Counted from the stretch's first letter, positions 6,436 to 15,152 are shown. The stretch: 64,000 nucleotides of DNA from an uncultured Acidimicrobiales bacterium (GCA_958295755.1 OY282367.1:330294-394293); one strand, 5' to 3'. Numbers and translations are program-made. Notes: generated by a model from the letters alone, not told the origin.

Positions 6436-8937
6436 TCACGCAAACAAGGGTCGGTCGCCGATGATTTCCTGTTCTTGTAGGCGGGCGATATCTTCAGTGC
6501 TATAGCCGAGTTCAATCAGCACTTCTTCGTTGTGCTCACCGATAGTGGGAGGATGACGGTTGATCCACGGCTCGGTGTGGCTGGCATAGCGGAAAGGCAC
6601 CGCAGGGTAGCCGTGCGCTCCAGCTACTGGATGTTCCAACTCCACGAAAAATCCTCGCTCCCACAGCAAGCTATCTCGCCCGACATGTCTGTCTATCTCT
6701 ACGACTGCAGCAGGCACTCCCGCTGCCAACAGCAAGTCGGCGGCTTCTTTAGAGGTGTGCTGTTTGGACCATTCAGAGATAGCTTTGTCCAACTCGTCTC
6801 GTCGCGTCCAGCGGTCTTGCCAAGTTGCCAGGGTTGAGTCGCTAGCCCAGCCAGCTTTGCCTATAGTGTGCGCCAGTGCCCGCCACTGCTGGTCGGTCGC
6901 AGCAGAGATGGCGACCCAGGTTTCATGTGCCGCACAGGGATACACGCCCTGTGGGGCTAAGCCGTAAGAAGAGTTGCCCACTCGCTCCATCAAGATGTCG
7001 GTGGCAGAGAACTCCACCAGAGCCTCGGCGGCCACATTCAAAGCTGCGTCAATCATTGCCACCTCTACCAGTTTGCCTTTGCCGCTTTGTCGCCGTTCTT
7101 CAAGCGCAAGCAGGGTAGCAAAGCTGGCGTGAAGACCAGCCACAGGGTCGCACGGCCCACGGGGAATCTGCGGCGGTTCGTCGGGGTAGCCCGTGAGGTA
7201 GGCTATGCCGCTCATCTGCTCCATCGTCTGAGCAAACCCTGTGTTGTCGCGCCAGGGGCCAGATAGCCCGAAACCGGGCATGCGCACCATGATGAGCTTG
7301 GGATTGATTGCGTTCAGGTGCTCCCAAGTTATGGCGAAGTTGTTCATGACTCGGGGCGTGTAGTTTTCAATCAGCACATCTGCTGTTGCTGCTAGCTTTT
7401 CTAGCACAGCCCTGCCTTCGGGATCTGTGAGGTTCAATGTGATAGCGCGCTTGTTGGTATTTACTCCGTGATACACCATGCCCCACTCCCACCATTTGTC
7501 ATCGGTCGGAGGTTTCACAGAGGCAAATCGCATTCCGTCTGGACGTTGAGTGGATTCCACCTTGATGATGTCTGCGCCGAGCTGGGATAATGTCTGCCCG
7601 GCTATGGGGCCGGCCCACCAGCCAGTGCACTCAATTATTTTTATGCCCTCCAGTGGGAGCGCAGGAGATGCAGGCGATTTGACAGTGTCAGAGACGGTTT
7701 CCGAGACGGTTTCCGAGGTGGCTACCGCCTTCTTACGCTCTGCCAAAGACGCAATGTCGGCGGCTGTTACCTCTCCCAACTTCGCAACAGCCTCTAATGC
7801 AGGCATCTCTACGCCGTGAATCAGATACGGCCTCCTCGGCTGGATGAACCCGCCAGATGGGTTCTCAACAAACATATCTCTGTCTTCAAAGGCTTCAAAT
7901 GTCGGTACGATCTCTCCGTTGCCAATGAGTGAGACAGGGATGCGCAGCGAAGATGCAATGCTGATTATCTCGTCGGTGGTGCGAGCTTTCGTCCAAGCGT
8001 GAACGCGCTCAAAAAATACATCGCGGGCTGCCCAACGCTGGAACGGGCTGGAGATCACAGGATCGCCCACCCATTCTTCTGCTCCGATCATCACCAGAAA
8101 ATCTTGGAACTGCTGTTGTGCCATCGTGCAAAATCCCACGAAACCATCAGCAGTTGGCTCGATGGAAGGCATCTCTAAGGTGCGATGGGGGATTTGCACA
8201 TCCCAGTTGTCAGACAAGCTCGCCAATAAGAACGCATAAATATTGGTGGAAATGACCAAACCTTCATACAAGCTCACATCCACATGCTCGCCGTGCCCAG
8301 TAGCTTTGGCTCTCTGGGCAGCTGCCAGCCCGCCAACAGCACCGCACACTCCAGCCATCCACTCGCCAATCTTGCCCCCTGCTTGGACGGGGGGATTTTC
8401 AAGTCTTCCACGTTTGCCTATGCCGCCGGCACGGGCTTGAAGAGTGAATTCTGTGGCAGGCTGGTTGGCTTCAGAACTTAGTCGACCATAGGGCGAAAGA
8501 GAAATCATCACGACATCGGGGCGTTGCTGCAGCAGTTCGCCCAGCAGGCTTCGGGGCAGGCTGTCTTCAACTACGATGTCGGCAATTTCCAGAAGTTGGG
8601 TGACAGCAGGATCTTCTGCGAGAGTATTGTTGGCACCAATCAGCGATAGCTTCCCTGTGTTCAGATACTGGAAAAATGCTCCATCGCCTTCTTGTCGCTT
8701 GGCAGTATCACCGGATTTGGCAGTATCACTAGCAGTATCACCAGATTTGGCAGTGTCACCAGATTTGGTCGTGAGACCGGGAACGTTTGCCACGCTCCAG
8801 CTTCGCAAAGCACACCCCTGCTCAGGCTCCACTTTGACAACACCTGCCCCAGCGTCAGCCAGCATCTTCCCCACATACTGCCCAGCTATCCCCTCGGCGA
8901 ATTCTGCTACCAAAAAGTCCTTGAGGATTTTAGTCAT
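6436..8937 (-). CDS. Family III CoA-transferase, two tandem CaiB/BaiF domains
   Basis: Two complete CaiB/BaiF CoA-transferase domains in one chain (about residues 1-395 and 420-833). Domain 1 starts DFLVAEFAEGIAGQYVGKMLADAG; domain 2 starts LPLEGIKIIECTGWWAGPIAGQ. Each has the KVE(P/S) and GHGEHVDVS / GKGKLVEVA segments. Family enzymes transfer CoA between carboxylates using an aspartyl-CoA intermediate. In domain 2 the Asp is present (VAMIDAAL), while domain 1 has Glu at the equivalent place (VSLYEGLV), so domain 1 may be altered or structural. A run of KSGDTA repeats sits at about residues 58-82. Another start is GTG at 8943. It is probably co-transcribed with the thiolase gene upstream. 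Confidence 0.85.
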   Translation of the reverse strand: MTKILKDFLVAEFAEGIAGQYVGKMLADAGAGVVKVEPEQGCALRSWSVANVPGLTTKSGDTAKSGDTASDTAKSGDTAKRQEGDGAFFQYLNTGKLSLIGANNTLAEDPAVTQLLEIADIVVEDSLPRSLLGELLQQRPDVVMISLSPYGRLSSEANQPATEFTLQARAGGIGKRGRLENPPVQAGGKIGEWMAGVCGAVGGLAAAQRAKATGHGEHVDVSLYEGLVISTNIYAFLLASLSDNWDVQIPHRTLEMPSIEPTADGFVGFCTMAQQQFQDFLVMIGAEEWVGDPVISSPFQRWAARDVFFERVHAWTKARTTDEIISIASSLRIPVSLIGNGEIVPTFEAFEDRDMFVENPSGGFIQPRRPYLIHGVEMPALEAVAKLGEVTAADIASLAERKKAVATSETVSETVSDTVKSPASPALPLEGIKIIECTGWWAGPIAGQTLSQLGADIIKVESTQRPDGMRFASVKPPTDDKWWEWGMVYHGVNTNKRAITLNLTDPEGRAVLEKLAATADVLIENYTPRVMNNFAITWEHLNAINPKLIMVRMPGFGLSGPWRDNTGFAQTMEQMSGIAYLTGYPDEPPQIPRGPCDPVAGLHASFATLLALEERRQSGKGKLVEVAMIDAALNVAAEALVEFSATDILMERVGNSSYGLAPQGVYPCAAHETWVAISAATDQQWRALAHTIGKAGWASDSTLATWQDRWTRRDELDKAISEWSKQHTSKEAADLLLAAGVPAAVVEIDRHVGRDSLLWERGFFVELEHPVAGAHGYPAVPFRYASHTEPWINRHPPTIGEHNEEVLIELGYSTEDIARLQEQEIIGDRPLFA
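8701..8768 (-). repeat. In-frame minisatellite in CoA-transferase gene
   Basis: Degenerate repeats of CCAGATTTGGCAGTATCA on the plus strand encode the KSGDTA units of the CoA-transferase N-terminal domain. Unit lengths are multiples of three. Confidence 0.75.
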
Positions 8938-8999
8938 TGGCACTTACGCAGGAAACTAGGCGAGGGGGAGAGCAGGGATTGGGAGAACAAGAATAGCTG

Positions 9000-10208
9000 C
9001 TAGTTCAACCTCTGCACGATCATCGCCATACCTTGACCGCCCCCCACACACATCGTCTCTAGTCCGATCTCAGCATCGGTATCTTCCAGACCGTTCAGCA
9101 GAGTATTCATTATGCGCGCCCCTGTCATACCGAAGGGATGTCCCAAAGCGATAGCACCTCCGTTGACATTCAGTTTTTCCCAGCTGATACCCAAGTCGTC
9201 AGCCGAAGCCACAACTTGTGCCGCGAACGCCTCATTCAGCTCCACAAGATCAATGTCGTCAATCGTCATATTGGCACGCCCAAGTGCCTGTTGCACAGCT
9301 TCCACCGGCCCCAGCCCCATAATCTCAGGATTAAGCGAAGATACCCCGCTAGCCACAATCCGAGCCAATGGTTTGATGCCTACCTCCGCTGCCTTTGTGT
9401 CGCTCATTACCACCACAGCGGCCGCTCCGTCATTTAGTGGGCAAGCATTCCCAGCCGTAATGGTGCCTTCAGGTTTGAACACAGGTTGCAGATTGGACAG
9501 ACCTTCAAGAGTGGTGCCAGCACGAATGCCGTCGTCTTTAGATACTGTGGCACCGTCAGCTAACGGATAGGGCGTGATCTCTCGTTCAAAAAATCCCCGC
9601 TCAGATGCAGCCTCGGCTCGATTTTGCGAGAGACAAGCGAATTCGTCTTGGCGTTGTCGGCTCACTCCCTTATGCTCGGCCACATTTTCGGCAGTCTGGC
9701 CCATAGCTATGTAGATGTCGGGCAGACCATCGGTAGGAGACCATTTGCCGCCTGCGCCAGTGGTGCGCTCAGCTGAACGAGCTAGGGCGTCTTCGAACAG
9801 CTCGTTGTGAGTGTTGGCTGCGCCGTCCGACATCCCGCTTCCGAAACGACTAACGCATTCCACACCACCTGAGATGAAGCAGTCGCCTTCGCCAGAACGA
9901 ATAGCGTGAGCTGCCATGCGGATGGTCTGCAGCGAGGAAGAGCAATAGCGATTGACCGTAACCCCAGGCGTATGCAGCCCTGCCAACAGACTGGCCACAC
10001 GGGCGATGTTGTAGCCCTGTTCGCCGGCAGGCTGAGCGCAACCCCAGATAACATCTTCCACCAATGTCGGATCCAAAGAAGGCAATTTGCCAACTACATC
10101 GGCAATGATGAAAGCCGACATATCGTCTGGGCGAGCTTCAGTTAGAGAGCCCTTGTAGGCTCGCCCTATTGGTGTGCGCGAGGCTGCGACTATAACTGCT
10201 TCTGGCAT
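9000..10208 (-). CDS. Thiolase (acetyl-CoA acetyltransferase / acyltransferase)
   Basis: Thiolytic cleavage (or Claisen condensation) of 3-ketoacyl-CoA. A 402-aa thiolase of normal length: N-terminal AVIVAASRTPIGRA, nucleophile Cys89 in VNRYCSSSLQT, the GHPFGMTGARI histidine motif, and the second active-site cysteine in CVGGGQG near the C-terminus. The spacing and lack of specificity determinants do not separate biosynthetic from degradative types, but the neighbouring CoA-transferase suggests catabolism. ATG at 10208 is preceded by a GAAGGAGAAATCA ribosome-binding region. Confidence 0.9.
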   Translation of the reverse strand: MPEAVIVAASRTPIGRAYKGSLTEARPDDMSAFIIADVVGKLPSLDPTLVEDVIWGCAQPAGEQGYNIARVASLLAGLHTPGVTVNRYCSSSLQTIRMAAHAIRSGEGDCFISGGVECVSRFGSGMSDGAANTHNELFEDALARSAERTTGAGGKWSPTDGLPDIYIAMGQTAENVAEHKGVSRQRQDEFACLSQNRAEAASERGFFEREITPYPLADGATVSKDDGIRAGTTLEGLSNLQPVFKPEGTITAGNACPLNDGAAAVVVMSDTKAAEVGIKPLARIVASGVSSLNPEIMGLGPVEAVQQALGRANMTIDDIDLVELNEAFAAQVVASADDLGISWEKLNVNGGAIALGHPFGMTGARIMNTLLNGLEDTDAEIGLETMCVGGGQGMAMIVQRLN

Positions 10209-10227
10209 TGATTTCTCCTTCGGGGGT

Positions 10228-10278
10228 GCTAGTTGATATGGCTAGTTAATATCGGGTGTGCTAGTTAATATCAGGTGT
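10228..10278 (-). repeat. 19-bp tandem repeat spanning the stop of the D-aminoacylase gene
   Basis: Two near-identical units GCTAGTTAATATCgGGTGT (10241-10259 and 10260-10278) plus a partial third (10228-10240). On the minus strand one unit holds the last codons and TAG stop of the amidohydrolase gene; the next two repeat the same GATATTAACTAG sequence in the intergenic gap. Confidence 0.8.
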
Positions 10279-12003
10279 ATAGGTGTGAGTTCCTGAGCGC
10301 AGGACGGTGCCGGGACGGGCCTGAGTAAACTCGCCGTTACGCACGATTTCTTCACCATTGCAGACCACATGATCCATGCCCACTGCCTTGGCGAAAAGCC
10401 TGCCCGAGCCGCCGGGCACATCGTAGTTCATACGGATTTCTTCGGAGTCGACTGTGGCTTCGTCAAAGACGATCACATCGGCGTGCCAGCCTTCTTCTAA
10501 ACGGCCCCGTTTGCTGATGCCATAGAGTTGGGCTTGCTCGTCAGTCATAAGCTGTATCGCCTCTTCCAAGCCAAGTGCCCCCGCTTCACGCACGCCCCGC
10601 CCTAGCAGATATGTGCTGTAGTTGAAGCTGGCTAAGAAATCGAGATGAGCCCCAGCGTCAGACGCGCCGATAACGGCACGGCTGTCGCGGATCACATCCA
10701 CACGGGCTTTCCAGTCATCATCGCTCTCTCTGGCTGCGGGCGTTCCGAAAGAGGTCTGTAGCTCATCTGCCACTACGATGTCGCAAAGGGCATCCCAAGG
10801 CGACTTGCCTTCTTCCTCTGCGATTTCTGCCACCAGACGGCCCCTGTATTGCTCGTTCTGAGGCGAAACCGTATCGTAGATAACTTTGCTCTGCCAGTCG
10901 GCGAGACCACGTAGCGGACTGGGCTGTTGAGCCAACTCGTCTAGGTGGCGGCGACGGTCGGGGTCGGAAAGCATGGCGATCTTCTCGGCTTTGCTACCGA
11001 ACATATGAGTCTCCCATTCGGGCAGAGCGTCCAAGCCGAAACCGCTGGCGAAACAGAGACGCACGCCTAGGTTTACCGGCACAGTCAGAGCCACTACTTT
11101 GCCGCCCTTCTCACGGGCCACATCGCCAGCGTGGAGTTTCTCTACGCAGTCGTCATAGTTGGCGGAGTTCACAAGCATGACATTCCAGTTGAGCTGACGC
11201 CCAGCCGCCGCCGACATATCGGCCATGAGGTTGAGTGCCCAGTCTTCAAACGGCCCCACGCATGGGATTAGCTCAAGGGAAGTTCCCTCAAAGTCGCGGC
11301 AAACCCCAGCCAAAGCCACAAGTTCGTCTCTGGAGGCGTAGCGAGAGGGCACCATGGCTCCATCGGCATCGTTGTGGGTGCGTGCCCACGAAGACGAGAA
11401 CCCTAGTCCGCCGGCTTCAATCCCGTCGCGCAGTAGTCGTTTTAGCTCTGCCATCTCTTCAGGTGTGGCTTCTCGCTGGGTGGACTCTTCGCCCATCACG
11501 ACCCTGCGAATAGCAGAGTGGCCCACCATGAACCCAGCGTTTATTGAGAGAGTTCCATCCATGCGGTCTAGAAATTCGCCATAGGTAGTCCAATCCCAAG
11601 GGACTCCATCACGCAATGGCTCAAGCGGCATACCTTCCACGCGGGCCAGCATACGCATTAGGTATTCTCCATCGGCGGGATTCTTGGTGGATGGGTCAAG
11701 GCCCAAAGGTGCGATGGTGAATCCGCAGTTGCCGCCGATGACTGTGGTTACGCCGTGGAGCGGGGAAGGGCTGAGGGTTGGGTCCCAGAAAGCTTGGGCA
11801 TCATAGTGGGTGTGGATATCAACGAAGCCAGGTGCCACGATCTTGCCGGTGGCGTCAATGACTTGTGAAGCTTCGGTAGCTCCGTCACCATTTGAGCCGT
11901 TTATAGCCACGATCTTGCCGTCTTTGATACCAACATCGGCCTTGCGGCGGGGTGCGCCTGTTCCGTCTACCACATCGCCGTTGCGAATGAGCATGTCCAA
12001 CAT
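10261..12003 (-). CDS. N-acyl-D-amino-acid deacylase / D-aminoacylase-like amidohydrolase
   Basis: A zinc-dependent amidohydrolase of the D-aminoacylase group (580 aa). It has the N-terminal beta-sandwich segment MLDMLIRNGDVVDGTG, the metal-binding HxH motif in GFVDIHTHYDAQ (His64, His66), a GGNCGFTIAPL segment, and a late VIGASDAGAHLD metal-binding Asp. The C-terminal KRGRLEEGWHADVIVFDE is typical of the family. Family members release acyl groups from D-amino acids or hydrolyse related amides; the substrate here is unknown. ATG at 12003. The promoter side carries the 16-bp repeat array shared with the divergent aldehyde dehydrogenase. Confidence 0.85.
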   Translation of the reverse strand: MLDMLIRNGDVVDGTGAPRRKADVGIKDGKIVAINGSNGDGATEASQVIDATGKIVAPGFVDIHTHYDAQAFWDPTLSPSPLHGVTTVIGGNCGFTIAPLGLDPSTKNPADGEYLMRMLARVEGMPLEPLRDGVPWDWTTYGEFLDRMDGTLSINAGFMVGHSAIRRVVMGEESTQREATPEEMAELKRLLRDGIEAGGLGFSSSWARTHNDADGAMVPSRYASRDELVALAGVCRDFEGTSLELIPCVGPFEDWALNLMADMSAAAGRQLNWNVMLVNSANYDDCVEKLHAGDVAREKGGKVVALTVPVNLGVRLCFASGFGLDALPEWETHMFGSKAEKIAMLSDPDRRRHLDELAQQPSPLRGLADWQSKVIYDTVSPQNEQYRGRLVAEIAEEEGKSPWDALCDIVVADELQTSFGTPAARESDDDWKARVDVIRDSRAVIGASDAGAHLDFLASFNYSTYLLGRGVREAGALGLEEAIQLMTDEQAQLYGISKRGRLEEGWHADVIVFDEATVDSEEIRMNYDVPGGSGRLFAKAVGMDHVVCNGEEIVRNGEFTQARPGTVLRSGTHTYTPDIN

Positions 12004-12057
12004 GTGCTCTGCTCCTTTTGTTGAGGTTAATCAGCTAATCCATATAGTAGTTGCTCT

Positions 12058-12162
12058 GATGGGCCAGTGCTTTGATGAGCTTGTGCTTTGATGAGCTTGT
12101 GTTCTGATGAGCTTGTGTTCTGATGAGCCAGTGTTCTGATGAGCTTATGTTCTGATGAGCAC
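12058..12162 (+). repeat. 16-bp tandem array (6.5 copies) in a divergent promoter region
   Basis: Six consecutive 16-bp units of consensus GATGAGCTTGTGTTCT starting at 12058, 12074, 12090, 12106, 12122 and 12138, with a partial seventh at 12154. The last, partial unit supplies the ATGAGC of the annotated aldehyde dehydrogenase start. The array fills most of the gap between the divergent genes. Confidence 0.9.
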
Positions 12163-13648
12163 AGAAAGATTTGATAATCTTGCAGGCATGAGCAATATCA
12201 ACACTGATGAAATCTGGGATCTCGTAATCGGCGGAGAGCGGGTGGTGCCTGGCGGTACTTACGAGGTCATCGATCCGAATACCACCCAAGTTGTGGGGCA
12301 TGCGCCGGAGGCCACTGCCGAGCATGCTCACCAAGCTGCCGCTGCCGCTAAAGAGGCATTTCCGAAGTGGCGCGATACCGATATGGCAGAGCGTTGCAGA
12401 TATCTGGCTTCCGCTGCGGAGTTGATAGAGCAAAGGTGTGGCGACTGGGTAGATCTAGTGCAGGCCGAGACAGGTTCTACCATCAATGTCACCGAGACGA
12501 TGCAGGTTTCTGGGGCTTTCATAGACCGCTTCCGCTATTACTCGCGGCCTATGGATGTGAATGTGCCGGTTGCGCCACTCACTTCACCTGCCACAGCTTT
12601 GGCACCTGCTGCTCTGCTGAGTGCTTATGTGATACGCCAACCAGCGGGCGTGGTGGCTTGCATCACTCCCTATAACTTTCCGCTCACTAATGTGGCTGGC
12701 AAGATTGCACCTGCGCTGGCTATGGGCAACACGGTTATCATCAAGCCCGCTCCACAAGATCCGCTGGCTGTGATTGAGCTAGGGCGGACACTAAATGAGG
12801 TGTTCCCGCCGGGCGTAGTAAATGTGGTGAGCGGTGCGAGCGCAGAGGTCGGAGCTGCCCTGGTGGACTCTCCCGATGTGAACATGATTAGCTTCACCGG
12901 CAGTTCTGTTGTGGGGGCGAAAATCTTTGAAGCTGGCGGCAAGACAATGAAACGTCTGCTCATGGAACTAGGCGGCAAGGGTGCCATGATTATGACAGAA
13001 GATTGCAACATAGACAAAGCTGTCCAAGGCATTGCCAGTGTCTGGGGCTTTCATTCTGGACAGATCTGCACAGCCCCTACACGAGTTATTTGCCACCGTG
13101 ACATCTATGACAAAACCGTTGAGAAGCTAGCTGCTGTGTCGCAGTTGTTGAAGGTGGGCGATGCCTGCGAACGCGACACCATCGTTGGCCCTGTCATTAC
13201 CGAGGTGCACCGCGAGCGGGTTGAGAGTTTTATCGCGGGCGGTCAAGACGAAGGGGCTACTCTTGTCTGCGGCGGGCAGCGGCCTGATTTGGAGGGCTAT
13301 TTCGTGGCACCTACCTTGCTGGCCGACTGCAAGCCAGAGATGCATGTGGTTAAAGAAGAAGTGTTCGGCCCGGTGGTGGTGATGGTTCCACACGACGGAG
13401 ATGATCACGCAGTTGTCTTGGCAAACGACTCTGAGTACGGGCTTTTCAGCTATGTCTTTTCAGGGGATTTGGCTCGAGGGTTTGAAATTGCTAAGAGAGT
13501 GGAGTCGGGTAATGTCGCTTTGAATACGGTTGCTCCGCATATGGAAGCACCTTTTGGCGGGTTCAAGATGTCGGGGGTGGGGCGAGACCGAGGAGTATGG
13601 GGGATGCATGCTTATTCGGAGGTGCAGGCGATTAATTGGCCTGCTTAG
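12155..13648 (+). CDS. NAD(P)-dependent aldehyde dehydrogenase
   Basis: Oxidises an aldehyde to the carboxylate through a thiohemiacetal on the active-site Cys. The ALDH superfamily signatures are present: QPAGVVACITPYNFPL, the nucleotide-fold segment SFTGSSVVGAKI, the general base Glu in LLMELGGKGA, the nucleophile in HSGQICTAPTR (about residue 308), and EVFGPVVVMVP near the C-terminus. Length is normal (497 aa). The first ATG lies in the last copy of a 16-bp tandem repeat; ATG at 12188 is an equally good start and neither has a clear ribosome-binding site. Substrate unknown. Confidence 0.9.
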   Translation: MSTERFDNLAGMSNINTDEIWDLVIGGERVVPGGTYEVIDPNTTQVVGHAPEATAEHAHQAAAAAKEAFPKWRDTDMAERCRYLASAAELIEQRCGDWVDLVQAETGSTINVTETMQVSGAFIDRFRYYSRPMDVNVPVAPLTSPATALAPAALLSAYVIRQPAGVVACITPYNFPLTNVAGKIAPALAMGNTVIIKPAPQDPLAVIELGRTLNEVFPPGVVNVVSGASAEVGAALVDSPDVNMISFTGSSVVGAKIFEAGGKTMKRLLMELGGKGAMIMTEDCNIDKAVQGIASVWGFHSGQICTAPTRVICHRDIYDKTVEKLAAVSQLLKVGDACERDTIVGPVITEVHRERVESFIAGGQDEGATLVCGGQRPDLEGYFVAPTLLADCKPEMHVVKEEVFGPVVVMVPHDGDDHAVVLANDSEYGLFSYVFSGDLARGFEIAKRVESGNVALNTVAPHMEAPFGGFKMSGVGRDRGVWGMHAYSEVQAINWPA

Positions 13649-13677
13649 TAGTTGGCCTGCTTAGTAGTTGGACTGCC
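13636..13677 (+). repeat. 16-bp tandem repeat spanning the aldehyde dehydrogenase stop
   Basis: TTGGCCTGCTTAGTAG at 13636-13651 and again at 13652-13667, then a partial copy. The first unit contains the last codons (Trp-Pro-Ala) and the TAG stop at 13646-13648. Confidence 0.85.
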
Positions 13678-13752
13678 TGGCTGTTCCATTCAGAAAATAT
13701 TTTTTCTGGAAAGCATCAAAGCAATGACGACCAAGCATAAATAAATGCGAGC

Positions 13753-14376
13753 ATGAATAAAAGTTTTTGCGTGCCGGGGCTGGAAGAGGAAAAGAAGTTT
13801 TGGCAGGCTGGGTATGTGAGCGTGGCGGGGTGTGACGAAGTGGGGAGGGGGGCTTGGGCCGGGCCCGTATCGGTGGGTGTAGTCGTGGTGCCGTCTGAGA
13901 GGCGCATCAACAGAGTGCGAGATTCAAAGATGCTTACCGAGGCGGAACGAGAGAGGCTTTACGGACGGATTTTGGAGTGGTGCTTGGACTGGTCTGTAGG
14001 ACATGCGCTACCACAGGAGTGCGATGAGTTCGGAATGTCGGAAGCACAGAGGCGAGCGGCACAGCAAGCTTTGGCTGGGCTTTCAGATATTCCCGACTAT
14101 GTGTTGGTGGATGGACGTTGGGATTTTATGCAGACTGGCAGAGTGAAAACCATAGTGGGTGGCGACAGATACTGTCTCTCCATTGCGGCAGCTTCAGTTG
14201 TGGCAAAAGTAACTCGCGACCAACTCATGCGCCGCCTTGCCGAGAGCTACCCTGAATACGACTTCGCTAGTAACAAGGGCTATCACAGCCCCAAACACAA
14301 AGAAGCTTTGCAGCAGCTAGGCCCAACTCCCATACACCGCCAGTCGTGGTCGTTTATGGAGAAACTGCGCCCTTAA
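13753..14376 (+). CDS. rnhB: Ribonuclease HII
   Basis: Degrades the RNA strand of RNA-DNA hybrids and nicks 5' of single ribonucleotides in DNA. The RNase HII signature VAGCDEVGRGAWAGP gives the first acidic pair (Asp28, Glu29); another active-site Asp is in YVLVDGRWDF, and later SIAAASVVAKVTRD and KGYHSPKHKEAL are family blocks. Length (207 aa) is normal. ATG 13753 has no obvious ribosome-binding site. The 3' end overlaps the convergent tatA gene by 23 bp. Confidence 0.93.
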   Translation: MNKSFCVPGLEEEKKFWQAGYVSVAGCDEVGRGAWAGPVSVGVVVVPSERRINRVRDSKMLTEAERERLYGRILEWCLDWSVGHALPQECDEFGMSEAQRRAAQQALAGLSDIPDYVLVDGRWDFMQTGRVKTIVGGDRYCLSIAAASVVAKVTRDQLMRRLAESYPEYDFASNKGYHSPKHKEALQQLGPTPIHRQSWSFMEKLRP

Positions 14377-14596
14377 CTCTTCGTCTGCTTTTGGCTTTGG
14401 GGGATGACGCTGCAGTAGCCTCTGCTGGCTCTTCGTCCTCTCCGTCATCGCTATCTTTCATCCCTTGGCGGAATTCTTTTTGAGCACTGCCTAATGAGCG
14501 AGCCAACTTAGGTAGTTGGGTGCTACCGAAGAGTAGCAAGAGTACCACGAGGATGATGAGCCACTCGCCTTGACCGATGGTTACGCCTAGAAGCAT
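14354..14596 (-). CDS. tatA: Sec-independent translocase subunit TatA
   Basis: A short (80-aa) single-pass protein: the N-terminal hydrophobic helix WLIILVVLLLLFGSTQLPKLA, with the FG and LP of the hinge, then an amphipathic helix RSLGSAQKEFRQGMKD and an acidic/Ser tail ending in basic residues. TatA multimerises to form the path through which folded twin-arginine substrates cross the membrane. No tatC or tatB is seen nearby. Convergent with, and overlapping, rnhB. Confidence 0.88.
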   Translation of the reverse strand: MLLGVTIGQGEWLIILVVLLLLFGSTQLPKLARSLGSAQKEFRQGMKDSDDGEDEEPAEATAASSPKAKSRRRVKGAVSP

Positions 14597-14643
14597 AACT
14601 TCAGTTTATCAGCTTGAATGCGATTAAGCAAGCAAGCTAGAGA

Positions 14644-14684
14644 GTTTTCTGGTCAAGTGTTACTGCTCAAGTGTTACTGGTCAA
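14644..14684 (-). repeat. 14-bp tandem repeat spanning the whiB-like gene stop
   Basis: On the minus strand TTGACCAGTAACAC and TTGAGCAGTAACAC follow each other, with a partial third copy. The first unit contains the TGA stop of the WhiB-family gene (14681-14683). Confidence 0.8.
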
Positions 14685-14983
14685 GAGACCGCTTGACGAG
14701 AGGAGCGTAGGGTTACGACATTCTGGTGACGTTGGAGGCGTCGCTCGCGGCGTATCACTCGGCGTTCCCGCTCGCTCATCCCGCCCCAGATGCCGAACTT
14801 CTCGCCATTCTGCAAGGCGTACTCGAGGCACTGCTCTTTCACTGTGCAGCCACGGCAGACGCTCTTGGCCTGCGCGCTGGAGACACCTCGCTCGGGATAG
14901 AAGAGGTCGGGGTTGATGCCAAGGCAGTTGGCGTCTTGCTTCCAAGAGAAGTCGGTGCCTTCTTCAATAGTTAGATTTCTCAT
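14681..14983 (-). CDS. WhiB-family iron-sulfur transcriptional regulator
   Basis: A 100-aa WhiB-like protein with four cysteines for a [4Fe-4S] cluster (Cys20, Cys43, Cys46, Cys52; C-x22-C-x2-C-x5-C), the G(I/V)WGG turn as FGIWGGMSERERR, and a basic C-terminal segment RRVIRRERRLQRHQ for DNA contact. WhiB proteins act with the primary sigma factor and are restricted to actinobacteria and their phages. A candidate promoter at 15124-15152 and twin dyads at 15076-15104 precede it, leaving a leader of about 130 nt. Which WhiB subgroup it belongs to is not clear; cell-division (WhiB2-like) or WhiB1-like roles are possible. Confidence 0.93.
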   Translation of the reverse strand: MRNLTIEEGTDFSWKQDANCLGINPDLFYPERGVSSAQAKSVCRGCTVKEQCLEYALQNGEKFGIWGGMSERERRVIRRERRLQRHQNVVTLRSSRQAVS

Positions 14984-15075
14984 TTGATTCTCTTTCTGTC
15001 AATAGTTGGTTATGGATAGTTGTTGGGTATGGCTTCTGTGAGCCTAAAACCACTAAGTTCCAGACTAACAGCAAA

Positions 15076-15118
15076 TTACAGCCATGTAATTTACAGCCGT
15101 GTAATTTCACCCGTGTAG
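15076..15118 (-). promoter_or_regulatory. Tandem TTACA-N4-TGTAA dyads upstream of the WhiB gene
   Basis: Two perfect-arm dyads, TTACA-GCCA-TGTAA (15076-15089) and TTACA-GCCG-TGTAA (15091-15104), repeat with a 15-bp period; a third, degenerate unit (TTCAC-CCG-TGTAG) ends at 15118. They begin right after the expected transcription start of the promoter at 15124-15152, a position suited to an operator or leader structure. Confidence 0.55.
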
Positions 15119-15123
15119 TTTGC

Positions 15124-15152
15124 ATTCTTACACAGATTTCCCCCCTTGTCAA
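15124..15152 (-). promoter_or_regulatory. Candidate sigma70-type promoter for the WhiB gene
   Basis: On the minus strand: TTGACA (15152-15147), a 16-nt spacer, then TAAGAAT (15130-15124). The -35 is a perfect consensus. It points toward the WhiB gene, and nothing else lies between. Confidence 0.65.

Noticed and set aside
12058..12162. CRISPR-like array
   Set aside because: Direct 16-bp units abut without unique spacers, and no cas gene is near. It is a tandem repeat.
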